A stretch of DNA of 64,000 nt, taken from Oscillibacter sp. PC13 (GTDB taxonomy: Bacteria; Bacillota; Clostridia; Oscillospirales; Oscillospiraceae). Below are positions 42,818-50,875 of this stretch, piece after piece; position 1 is the first letter of the stretch, and every line of letters begins with the position of its first letter. The notes under the pieces are model-generated. The model was not told where the DNA came from. It worked only from the letters and a program-made list of their open reading frames with translations, and did not search any database. The stretch covers positions 94,643-158,642 of the forward strand of contig NZ_FOXE01000006.1 of NCBI RefSeq assembly GCF_900115635.1, read 5' to 3'. A program made the translations under genes and the position numbers.

Positions 42818-44122
42818 TTAGAACAAGTTGCCGTCTGCATCAAAATTCCAAACATACGGATCGGTCAAAATTTCAATGCATGCCGTGGCCGAGAGCGTGG
42901 GCAAGAGCGCCGTGGAGACTTCAATCTCGCCAATGTGCAGTGTATTTGGAATCCGCATGAGACGAGCTTCCTCAGTACGTATTCCGTCGCATGTGTACAG
43001 GGCAGCCCTGATTGCCAGCAGGTCGTTTTGCAGAATAATTGGAATCCGCCCGCCAGCCAGTGAACGAGAGGTGATGTTGTTGGCATACCCTGCGTCAAAG
43101 TCGATTTTGTCAAAAGCACGCTTGGTAGAAAAGTCTGCCAGACCTATACCGGTGGCATTGCCATGGCTCTCATCACTCACATCCAGGACCACTCTGCGCT
43201 GCACATCCGGCTTCAACTTCAGATGAGGATTTCCGGAAATGCCGGTCACATTTGGATCCATGCCAGGGCCGCTGAAATTTTTTCCAATTTGATCCACAAT
43301 CAGAACATCGAACTCGTCTGCGGGAAGCCTGGGCATGCTCATCTTTGCTTCGGCCTGCAGCAGTTTCTCCTGCTCGGGAATCTCCTCCGGCGTTAAGGCG
43401 ATCACCCTTCGAACTTTATCCAGAGGGTTTTCCAGGGTGGCAAGTCCAAAGAGAACATTTGCGTGTTTTAATACAGCAGAGCCAAAAGCAAATACGTTGT
43501 GGGACATGTCATCCATGGGAAGACGGTGGCATGTGGCAGCCCCCACGTTTTTCCCAAGGCCGATTGTCATCATCTTCATCAAGCCGCTCTCATATTCACC
43601 GCGAAAGTTTGTGTGCGGCTTGATGCGGTTGACGATTACAATTCCGTCAGCCTCGGCGGCATACTTGTCAATGTAGACTGGATACCCATCCATGTTGCTT
43701 CCAATCTGCACGACCTCCATCGTGGCGCGAATGGGCGCTCCTACGGTTTCTTCCGTAATACCAAGGTTCTGCAGCATCAAAGCCTGTCCCTCCGCAGTTC
43801 CGCCGCCATGGCTTCCCATGGCAGGGATGAGGAAGGGATCAGCGCCCAAGGCTTTTAATTCCGAAACAATCGCACACATCTCCTCCGGGTATCGATCGGT
43901 TCCCCGACTGCCGGCAGTGATTGCAATGCGCATACCAGGCCGGATGGAGCGGCAGATTTTTTCCTGGGAGAGGGCATCGTGGATGGCTGCTGGGAGATCC
44001 TCTATTTTTGTTTGATCGAAATTCTGACGAATCCGGACCATTGAAGGGAGCTTGACACCCTCCAGCAGCCGGCTGACAACATGGTTCCGATCCCAGTGAC
44101 TGTCTCTGAATACTTGACCCAT
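42818..44122 (-). CDS. LarA-like/DUF2088 nickel-pincer isomerase family protein (copy 1)
   Basis: A 434-residue protein of the LarA superfamily, but of a different subgroup from its neighbour. It has the GSHGGGTAEGQ loop around residues 103-113, NRIKPHTNFRGEYESGLMKMM (Lys/His-containing core, about 165-185) and a C-terminal domain with GISGNPHLK and RIPNTLHIGEIEVS. The subgroup is annotated as lactate racemase domain or nickel-pincer isomerase without known substrate. It lies 44 nt after the RraA-family gene and 80 nt before the second LarA-like gene. Confidence 0.82.
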   Translation of the reverse strand: MGQVFRDSHWDRNHVVSRLLEGVKLPSMVRIRQNFDQTKIEDLPAAIHDALSQEKICRSIRPGMRIAITAGSRGTDRYPEEMCAIVSELKALGADPFLIPAMGSHGGGTAEGQALMLQNLGITEETVGAPIRATMEVVQIGSNMDGYPVYIDKYAAEADGIVIVNRIKPHTNFRGEYESGLMKMMTIGLGKNVGAATCHRLPMDDMSHNVFAFGSAVLKHANVLFGLATLENPLDKVRRVIALTPEEIPEQEKLLQAEAKMSMPRLPADEFDVLIVDQIGKNFSGPGMDPNVTGISGNPHLKLKPDVQRRVVLDVSDESHGNATGIGLADFSTKRAFDKIDFDAGYANNITSRSLAGGRIPIILQNDLLAIRAALYTCDGIRTEEARLMRIPNTLHIGEIEVSTALLPTLSATACIEILTDPYVWNFDADGNLF

Positions 44123-44166
44123 ATTTGTTGTTCACCCTCTTGTTGCTTATATCCTGGACTTGACAG

Positions 44167-44901
44167 TTATTGATACTGCCCCTTCATGTACTGTGCAATT
44201 AACTCGGGATCATCGGTGGAAGCCATCATAGACATTTTATGAGACTCCTCCTGGCTGAGGGATCGGCACCGTTCCAGCACCTCACGCAGGTACTTCCGGG
44301 GGAATTTTACCGCACCATTTTCGTCCATATGAATGACTTCACCCGGGCAGACGTCCATGCCGCAGATCTCCACGGGGACATTGACGGCCTTGACGGCCAT
44401 AGGCCCGTGGCCGGCAGACGTTCCCGTCAGCATATACTGCAGTCCCATTTCACGAATTTCGTCCACATCACGGGATGGACCGTCAGAAATGATGCCGACA
44501 CATCCGACTGATTTAAAAGCAGTAGCCATGTTGCCGCCGCAAAGGCCGATTTTTCCTTTAATGGCTTCGGGGAAGTCCTGTTTAATAAGCAGAACCACGG
44601 GCTGGGGAGAGTCCTTGATGGCATGGAGTACATCCACGAGTGCGGGACCTGCCTTGATGGTGGCATCAGGGATTCCGTATACGCAGGTTACGGCAAAGCC
44701 GCAGGTACGGCCAAGCTCTGGATACATCACACGCAGGGTTTGGTCCGTATACCAGTTGCACTCCCAAGGAGAGTACAGGTTCAGGCAGGTGGGGGCGCCT
44801 GGATAGGTGGCGACCACATTAGTAATGGTGGGCGTGTCAAACTGTTCCAGTTCCTTGATGATCTCGAGTTCTACCTGCAGACTGACTGCCTCGTTCTTCA
44901 T
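44167..44901 (-). CDS. RraA family (HMG/CHA aldolase-like) protein
   Basis: A 244-residue protein of the RraA/4-hydroxy-4-methyl-2-oxoglutarate aldolase fold. The metal/substrate region is seen as GGNMATAFKSVGCVGIISDGPSRDVDEI, where family aldolases have GG...A...G..G...DG..RD; the catalytic Arg-Asp pair is kept. The final segment PGEVIHMDENGAVKFP is also typical. Members cleave 4-carboxy-4-hydroxy-2-oxo acids or decarboxylate oxaloacetate. The gene starts 12 nt after the HpcH/HpaI-family gene ends. Confidence 0.88.
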   Translation of the reverse strand: MKNEAVSLQVELEIIKELEQFDTPTITNVVATYPGAPTCLNLYSPWECNWYTDQTLRVMYPELGRTCGFAVTCVYGIPDATIKAGPALVDVLHAIKDSPQPVVLLIKQDFPEAIKGKIGLCGGNMATAFKSVGCVGIISDGPSRDVDEIREMGLQYMLTGTSAGHGPMAVKAVNVPVEICGMDVCPGEVIHMDENGAVKFPRKYLREVLERCRSLSQEESHKMSMMASTDDPELIAQYMKGQYQ

Positions 44902-44912
44902 TTGGGGCCTCC

Positions 44913-45704
44913 TTATTTTACAGCGTCAGCCATATCGCGCATTTTCTTGCCCTCGTTCTTCCAGAACTTTTCCAGGACCTTCAGCTGGTCTCCGAGGGAG
45001 AAGTGCTTCACACCCAGGGAGATATAGTACTCCGCGGCTTCAGGGGTCGGGATTTCGCAGCGGGGCTGTACGCCGTGCTCCAGAGCAACCTCGATCATCT
45101 TACGCTCGGCAGCCTTGTACTCAGCTTCATATTCCGCCCGATTTTTGCCGGCGCTCATGGAGTAGTCCGAGGGGCCAAACTGAACCATGTCCACACCGGG
45201 AACGGAACAAATCTCCTCGATGTTCTCCATGGCCTCCTCTTTTTCGATCATGAAGCACAGTACAATATCGTCCAGACGCTTCACATGATCCATCTGATCA
45301 ATATGGGACTGCGTTCCGATGTAGCGGCGGTTGGGATATCCAAAGCGGCCGCGGCCCAGGCAGTCCGGCTTCATCATGGCAACGCTCTCCCGCACCTCAT
45401 CCGCAGTGTGGTGATCTGCGAAGTTGATGGCCTGAAAACCAGCGGCAACTGCTTTCTGCGCCACATATCCCCGGTTCTGGAAATCTACTTTTATCATGGT
45501 GCCCATGTTTTTCAGCTCTGCGGCCCGCGCGATATTCTCCAGATCTGCATGGGTGAACGGCGCATACTCGGCGACAAATTCCACATAGTCAAAATTGCTG
45601 GTTTCCCCGATGATTTCCGTGTAGAAAGGCCAGGTGCTCCAAATGCGGGTGGACGTGGTGGGAAGATGGTCGTTAAGAAGGGCTCTGATCTTATTTTCTT
45701 TCAT
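44913..45704 (-). CDS. Atypical HpcH/HpaI-family aldolase (copy 2)
   Basis: A 263-residue class II aldolase-fold protein. Metal-binding Glu and Asp are visible in CFMIEKEEAMENIEEI and VQFGPSDYSMSAG. The catalytic His of HpaI (EHAP) is Tyr here (AEYAPFTH), and the Arg of IVRVP is Lys (MIKVDF). The same changes are found in the other copy at 47415, so they define a subgroup. The start at 45704 has AAAGGAAC upstream. The reaction is probably C-C cleavage giving pyruvate or a similar enolate, but the changes leave this open. Confidence 0.85.
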   Translation of the reverse strand: MKENKIRALLNDHLPTTSTRIWSTWPFYTEIIGETSNFDYVEFVAEYAPFTHADLENIARAAELKNMGTMIKVDFQNRGYVAQKAVAAGFQAINFADHHTADEVRESVAMMKPDCLGRGRFGYPNRRYIGTQSHIDQMDHVKRLDDIVLCFMIEKEEAMENIEEICSVPGVDMVQFGPSDYSMSAGKNRAEYEAEYKAAERKMIEVALEHGVQPRCEIPTPEAAEYYISLGVKHFSLGDQLKVLEKFWKNEGKKMRDMADAVK

Positions 45705-45739
45705 GGTCGTTTGTTCCTTTCTGTACGTCAATTGGGGAA

Positions 45740-46633
45740 TTACTTTACAAAGCAATCAGAAAATTCGCTGTGCAGAACTGCGTTCAGCTTTTCCCAGACC
45801 TCTCCGGATGGCCGGCGCAGAGGGCTGCAGGGAGGTCCGGCATGAAGTCCCACAATGTTGGCCGCTTCCTTGGCAATGGTGGGGCCGGGGGCCATGCCGA
45901 GAATCGGCTTGAGCTTCAGAAACTTGTTTTGTGCCTGCTCAGCGGCCTCCATATCCCCCTGGACATAGCTTTCATAAATCTTGACCTGATTGGCGGGAAT
46001 GGAATTTGCCGGGCCGGAAACAGCCGCGGGAGCGCCTAGCTTGAATGCCTCCAGGAAGAGGGCGTCGATGCCCATAATGACCTGGAACGTATCCGAATTG
46101 TAGGCCATATATTGCTTGAACAACTCGATATCGCCGCTGGAATCCTTAATGCCGACAATGTTCGGCAGACTGACCAAACGGCCCAGCAGCTCTGGCGTAA
46201 TACAAAGTCCGGTGCGGGGAGGAATGTTATAAAGCAGAATTGGAAGCGGGCTGTTCTCCGAGATAATTCGATAGTGCTCGTAGAGATCCTCCTGGGTTGG
46301 GGCGATGTAATAGGGGGTTACCACCGCCACGGCATCCACACCATGGCTGGCGGCCATTTCGCACAATCGCAGAACCTCCCGCGTTGTTGGCGCACCGCAG
46401 CCAGCGATGACGGGAACCCGTCCTGCCACTTGGCTAACAATGACGTCCAGAATATGTGCCTTCTCTTCCAATGTGTAAGCAGTAAATTCGCCGCAGGAGC
46501 CCAGGGCAAAGATACCGCCGATCCCGCAGCGGATCCCGTTTTCAATAATTTCACAAATTCCTTCATCACAGATGCTGCCATCCTCGTTGCAGGCGGTCAG
46601 CAGTGCGGGAATAATACCTTTCAATGGATTCAT
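45740..46633 (-). CDS. Dihydrodipicolinate synthase family aldolase (operon copy)
   Basis: A 297-residue class I aldolase. The Schiff-base Lys is in VGIKDSSGD (about residue 160), and the catalytic Tyr is in LYNIPPRTG (about residue 132). The pyruvate-site motif GSCGEF replaces the GTTGE of lysine-pathway DapA. Family members in such operons make or cleave 2-oxo sugar acids. The frame is open to 46696, but the start at 46633 fits the family N-terminus. The downstream aldolase gene starts 35 nt after its stop. Confidence 0.9.
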   Translation of the reverse strand: MNPLKGIIPALLTACNEDGSICDEGICEIIENGIRCGIGGIFALGSCGEFTAYTLEEKAHILDVIVSQVAGRVPVIAGCGAPTTREVLRLCEMAASHGVDAVAVVTPYYIAPTQEDLYEHYRIISENSPLPILLYNIPPRTGLCITPELLGRLVSLPNIVGIKDSSGDIELFKQYMAYNSDTFQVIMGIDALFLEAFKLGAPAAVSGPANSIPANQVKIYESYVQGDMEAAEQAQNKFLKLKPILGMAPGPTIAKEAANIVGLHAGPPCSPLRRPSGEVWEKLNAVLHSEFSDCFVK

Positions 46634-46670
46634 AAAACGTGCTCCTTTTGAGTTATTGAGATTCTGGAAT

Positions 46671-47408
46671 TTAGATACAGCCAAGCAGGGAGACAATTCC
46701 AGAAACCATCATAAAAAAGCAGATACAAAGCTTCAGGGATTTCACATTCAGACGGTGGAGCAGCCGGATGCCAACCTGTTTCCCCAACAAAGAGGTCGCC
46801 ATGCCCAAAATTGCCAGAGGAAGCAACTCTACTGTTAAAATTCCGCTCGCAAATCGGGCCGCTATCGTCAGCGACATGTTGATGGTAAAAAAGGCCTGGA
46901 GGGTTCCCACATACGCTTCTTTGTCATCTCCTGCGAGGGACAGGAAATACATGGCGATTGGCGGACCTCCAATGCCAAAAAACGCGGTGCCAAGACCAGA
47001 GAGAACGGAACAGAGCACAGTCGTCAGCAGGTTTTGCGGGAGGCGAACTGTTCCGGCTTTCCACACGTTATAAAGATTGTATAAGCCCAGCAGAATTAGA
47101 AAAATGGAGAAATAGAGCTCCAGATTTTCTATGTTTGCTTTCCCGAGAAAGAAAACACTGGGGACGCTCACGAGGACATAAAGAGTCGAGGGGAGCCAAA
47201 GCTGTTTCCATAGAATGTGATGGCGGTACTGCCATGCCAATACCAGAATGCCCGCGTAAATAATGGCGGAAGAAAGGCCGGAAGCCGCCAAGAACGGCAG
47301 CAGCAATGGCAGAAACTGCATCAAAAAGATGGCTCCGCCAAAACCGATGGTAGCTGTTAAAAAGCCAGCGACTGCGGATAGGGCAGCAACAGCAACATAC
47401 AGAAACAT
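46671..47408 (-). CDS. TauE/SafE family anion carrier (first copy)
   Basis: A 245-residue integral membrane protein with about seven or eight helices and the paired repeats of the family (FLTATIGFGGAIFLMQFLP and LGTAFFGIGGPPIAMYFLS). It may export an anionic end product, such as a carboxylate or sulfur oxyanion, from the pathway encoded around it. It begins 6 nt after the upstream aldolase gene ends, so it is in the same operon. Confidence 0.86.
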   Translation of the reverse strand: MFLYVAVAALSAVAGFLTATIGFGGAIFLMQFLPLLLPFLAASGLSSAIIYAGILVLAWQYRHHILWKQLWLPSTLYVLVSVPSVFFLGKANIENLELYFSIFLILLGLYNLYNVWKAGTVRLPQNLLTTVLCSVLSGLGTAFFGIGGPPIAMYFLSLAGDDKEAYVGTLQAFFTINMSLTIAARFASGILTVELLPLAILGMATSLLGKQVGIRLLHRLNVKSLKLCICFFMMVSGIVSLLGCI

Positions 47409-47414
47409 CTCGCG

Positions 47415-48209
47415 TTACAGGCGCTTACGTAGTTCATCAAAACGGGCGCCCTGCTCCGTCCAGAAATTCTTCAACACCTTCATCTGGTCACCCACGCAGA
47501 AGTGGCGGACGCCCATTTCCAGGTAGTAGGGCATCTCATCCATGCTATCAATATGAGCACGGGGCTGAATCCCTTTTTTAAGCGCCGTCTCAAACACATA
47601 CCGCTCCGCCTTGCGCCACTCTGCCTTGTGTTCAGCTGGATTCCAGCCGCGGGTAATGCAATAGTCATTTGCGCCGAAGGTAATCATATCAACGCCTTTA
47701 ATCTTGCAAATCTCCTCGATCTCGTCCACCGCAGACTGTTTTTCAATCATGAAGCACAAAACAACCTGGTTTAAGCGCTCCACATGGGCCATACAGGGAA
47801 TATGGGACTGCATGCCGATAAACCGAGCGTTGGGGTAACCGAAATGCCCCTCCATTCCAGGGCCTTCTGGGCGAACCATGTTAACGGTTTCGCGGACTTC
47901 CTGGGCAGAGTGGTGGTCGGAAAAAAGGATGGATTGAAAACCCGCTGCAATTGCCCGCTGCGCAACATAGCCGCGATTCATGAAATCCACCTTGATCATG
48001 CTGCCCATGTTGTACAGCTCGGCGGTTCTGGCCAGATTTGCCAACTGCTCCTGAGAAAAGGGAACGTATTCTGCGACGAACTCGAAATAGTCAAACGCCC
48101 CGATGTTGCCCAAGGACTCTAAAAAGCCGGGCCAGGTACTCCAAAGTCTGCTGCTGATTGAGGGCTTTCCCTCATCCAGAATCATACGCAGACGATTCTC
48201 TTTCATCAT
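47415..48209 (-). CDS. Atypical HpcH/HpaI-family aldolase (copy 1)
   Basis: A 264-residue paralogue of the protein at 44913, alignable by eye over its whole length (NRGYVAQRAIAAGFQSI, DHHSAQEVRETVNM, GYPNARFIGMQSHI, VVLCFMIEK). Metal residues are in MIEKQSAVDEIEEI and ITFGANDYC. As in the other copy, Tyr replaces the HpaI His (AEYVPF) and Lys replaces the Arg (MIKVDF). Two diverged copies in one operon suggest either two cleavage steps or a hetero-oligomer. The start is 48209 or one codon in. Confidence 0.85.
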   Translation of the reverse strand: MMKENRLRMILDEGKPSISSRLWSTWPGFLESLGNIGAFDYFEFVAEYVPFSQEQLANLARTAELYNMGSMIKVDFMNRGYVAQRAIAAGFQSILFSDHHSAQEVRETVNMVRPEGPGMEGHFGYPNARFIGMQSHIPCMAHVERLNQVVLCFMIEKQSAVDEIEEICKIKGVDMITFGANDYCITRGWNPAEHKAEWRKAERYVFETALKKGIQPRAHIDSMDEMPYYLEMGVRHFCVGDQMKVLKNFWTEQGARFDELRKRL

Positions 48210-48241
48210 GCTGTGCCCCTCCCTTTCTTCTGCTTCAACGC

Positions 48242-48730
48242 TCAGCGGATTTGTTCTCCGACCTGACGGTTCAGGACCTCGATTACATAGCCCAGTTCCT
48301 TTGTCGTGTCAAAATATGCCCAGGTTTTGCCTAGGTTTTTGCCCACAGCGGATCCATACTGGGTACACGCAATACCCTTCGATTTGAAAAACTCCATAGC
48401 TTCGTTCAAGGAGCCCACTTCGTACTTCAGGTGATGTACGCCTTCTCCCTTTTCACGCAGAAAGTCTTTCCAAACGCTCTCTCCGTCCACCGGCTCAATC
48501 AGCTCGATTTCGGAGGTTCCCATGCGGATGAAGCAGAAACGCGCGGTAAACCATTTTTTCTCGCCATGGTAATAGAGCTGCACGTCCTCAGGCTTCATTT
48601 CCTTTGGGGGAAAATCTGTGATGTTGTACTCTGTGAAGTCTTCGATCAAACGCATGCGGTCCAGGGTGTCTTCAATATTTTTGACAACAACACCAACGTG
48701 CAGATAAGAATTCAAATCAAGTTTACTCAT
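48242..48730 (-). CDS. VOC-superfamily protein (glyoxalase/methylmalonyl-CoA epimerase type)
   Basis: A 162-residue vicinal-oxygen-chelate protein with two beta-alpha-beta-beta-beta modules. Likely metal ligands are His in YLHVGVVV (about residue 11), Glu in SEIELIEP (about 74), His in GEGVHHLKYEV (about 94) and Glu in YVIEVLN (about 147). This is the pattern of methylmalonyl-CoA epimerase and glyoxalase I. It could epimerise a 2-oxo or acyl intermediate or detoxify an aldehyde made by the aldolases. The gene lies between tctA and the first aldolase gene. Confidence 0.85.
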   Translation of the reverse strand: MSKLDLNSYLHVGVVVKNIEDTLDRMRLIEDFTEYNITDFPPKEMKPEDVQLYYHGEKKWFTARFCFIRMGTSEIELIEPVDGESVWKDFLREKGEGVHHLKYEVGSLNEAMEFFKSKGIACTQYGSAVGKNLGKTWAYFDTTKELGYVIEVLNRQVGEQIR

Positions 48731-48760
48731 AAAAATCAGGACTTCCTTTCTGTCTCAGTA

Positions 48761-50254
48761 TTAGTCTTCGCGCAGCTTTTCGAAGTTCTTGTTCTTGCGC
48801 AGGGCAAGAACCAAAGAGAGTACGGCCAAAATCAAAAATACCAGACTGATCGGCTTCGTGAGAAAAATGGACCAGTCGCCCTTTGAGAGCATCAGTGCTT
48901 TCCGCAAAAATTTCTCAGCCGTGGGGCCCAGGACAAAGGCGAGTACCATCGGAGTCGTGGGATAGCCGTTCTTCATGGCAAAGAAAGAGATAATTCCAAA
49001 GAAAAGCATGACGCGGACATCGAACATGGTATTGCGAAGCGCGAAGGTTCCTGTCAGGCACAGAACGGTTAAAATGGGAACCATCAAGCGCATGGGGATT
49101 TTCGTGACATTGGAAAAGGGCTTAATCAGCAGTTTGCCCTGCAGCAGCATGAAAATGTTGACCAGGAACGCGCTGAGAATCATAGCATAGACCAGGTTGC
49201 CATGGGTGGAGAAGAGCATGGGACCGGGAGTCAGGTTCTGCATCATGAGCGCGCCCAGCATGACGGCAGTCACGGTATCGCCGGGGATGCCCAGAGTCAG
49301 CAGGGGAATGAGGGCGGCGCCTGTCACGCCGTTGTTGGCAGATTCCGAGGCGGCGATTCCCTCTAGGCTCCCCTTTCCGAATTCCTCGGGGTGCTTGGAG
49401 CGCCGTTTGGCCGTGTCATAACTGAGAAAAGACGCGATGACGGATCCAGTGCCGGGGATGGCGCCGATGACAACGCCGATCAAACTCCCGATTCCGATAG
49501 TGGGCAGGCACTGACGCAATTCATGCCGGTTGCAGGCTCCGCTGATTTTATCGGTCACCATGTCATCCTTTTCGTCGATCCGCAGAACCTTGAAGAGAAT
49601 TTCGCCGATGGCGAACAGACCGATCAGCGCAGTGACCAGGTCGATGCCGCCGGTAAATCCGCGAATGCCAAATGTCATGCGCTCAATACCGCCAACGGGA
49701 TCCAAACCAATCGAAGCCAGAAGGAGACCCAGACCGGCCATGGAGAGGCCTTTTACAAGGTCCTTGCTGCACATGGAGACGATAATCGTCAAGCCGAACA
49801 GACAGAGGGAGAACATATCCGGGGCGCCGAATTTTAATGCATAGCTGGCAATGGTGGGCGCAAAGAACAGAAGGCAAAGAGCACTGATGATGCCGCCGGC
49901 AAAAGAGGCCATCAGCGCCATGTCCAGTGCCTTGCCGGCCTTTCCCTGGCGGGCAAGCGGATTGCCGTCCCAGGCGGTAGCGGCGGATGCTGGCGTGCCC
50001 GGGGTGTTGAGCAGGATTGCCGTGATACTGCCGCCATAGATACCGCCGAAGTAGACGCCCAGCAAAAGAACGATGCTGGGGACCGGATCCAGCGCGAAGG
50101 TGAGAGGGAGCATCAGCACCACGCCCATAGTAGCCGTCAGGCCGGGCAAAGCGCCGATAATAATACCGAAGAAAAGGCCCAGGTTGGCATAAACCAGGTT
50201 CGCCAGTGTGAATACGTTTGGCAGTGCATTTGTAATATTATCAAGCATCGTCAT
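48761..50254 (-). CDS. tctA: Tripartite tricarboxylate transporter, large membrane subunit
   Basis: A 497-residue TctA protein with about 12 helices. The family signature is clear (FFGIIIGALPGLTATMGVVLMLPLTF at the start, in two repeats; GIPGDTVTAVMLGALM later). With TctB and TctC it imports carboxylates, driven by an ion gradient. Start and stop fit the family, and tctB lies 9 nt upstream in the same operon. The substrate is presumably the hydroxy acid degraded by the operon. Confidence 0.95.
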   Translation of the reverse strand: MTMLDNITNALPNVFTLANLVYANLGLFFGIIIGALPGLTATMGVVLMLPLTFALDPVPSIVLLLGVYFGGIYGGSITAILLNTPGTPASAATAWDGNPLARQGKAGKALDMALMASFAGGIISALCLLFFAPTIASYALKFGAPDMFSLCLFGLTIIVSMCSKDLVKGLSMAGLGLLLASIGLDPVGGIERMTFGIRGFTGGIDLVTALIGLFAIGEILFKVLRIDEKDDMVTDKISGACNRHELRQCLPTIGIGSLIGVVIGAIPGTGSVIASFLSYDTAKRRSKHPEEFGKGSLEGIAASESANNGVTGAALIPLLTLGIPGDTVTAVMLGALMMQNLTPGPMLFSTHGNLVYAMILSAFLVNIFMLLQGKLLIKPFSNVTKIPMRLMVPILTVLCLTGTFALRNTMFDVRVMLFFGIISFFAMKNGYPTTPMVLAFVLGPTAEKFLRKALMLSKGDWSIFLTKPISLVFLILAVLSLVLALRKNKNFEKLRED

Positions 50255-50263
50255 ACTCCTCCC

Positions 50264-50770
50264 TTAAAAGATGGATGGCAGGGGAACGTACAAAAAGCGG
50301 GAGAAGCCAAAGTATACCGCGATTACCAAGGCAAACGAAATCAGATAGAAATACCAGCGCTTTTCCCGGAAGAGAAGCAGCATCACGGCACAGAGCAAAC
50401 AGTACGTTATGATGTAACCGAGATAGTCGACAACAAAGGTTGCCGCAAAGGCCAGAGCCATTACGACCACAAGAGTCCAATATTTTTTAAAAACATTTTT
50501 GAAAAATTCGGGGAGTGGGGTCTTGGCAGTCTGAGTCGGGGCCTGCACTTCCTGGCTGAGCTTGCGGTTGGAAACCAGCTTATTGATCAGCTGCAGGAGA
50601 TTGGGCAGGAGTATCAGGCAGCAGGCCATTTGTGGAACGAAGCGAGGGCCAAGCAGGTCGGTTGTGGCGGAATTGTCAATCAGGGACGGAATCAGCAGCA
50701 GCATGACCACGGCAATGCATATCATGAGAATATTGGCTGTAATTGGCTGTTTTTTCGTGTTATTCTCCAT
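50264..50770 (-). CDS. tctB: Tripartite tricarboxylate transporter, small membrane subunit
   Basis: A 168-residue protein with four hydrophobic segments, the usual TctB size and layout. The start at 50770 is chosen over the ATG two codons earlier because GAGGA lies 6 nt before it but directly abuts the earlier one. It sits between tctC and tctA and completes the importer. Confidence 0.9.
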   Translation of the reverse strand: MENNTKKQPITANILMICIAVVMLLLIPSLIDNSATTDLLGPRFVPQMACCLILLPNLLQLINKLVSNRKLSQEVQAPTQTAKTPLPEFFKNVFKKYWTLVVVMALAFAATFVVDYLGYIITYCLLCAVMLLLFREKRWYFYLISFALVIAVYFGFSRFLYVPLPSIF

Positions 50771-50809
50771 AGTCATTCCTCATTGTAAAAGTTTCGACGG
50801 AAAGATTTC

Positions 50810-50841
50810 AAGAGGAGCCGCATGTACATGCGGCCCTCTTG
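50810..50841 (-). other. Intercistronic hairpin between tctC and tctB
   Basis: Arms AAGAGGGCCGCATG and CATGCGGCTCCTCTT on the minus strand, without a U-run. Hairpins of this kind behind a binding-protein gene often stabilise the upstream message and reduce readthrough, so TctC can be made in excess of TctAB. Confidence 0.6.
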
Positions 50842-50875
50842 TCATCTGTATTAATGATTCAAAAGCTTGTCCGGA

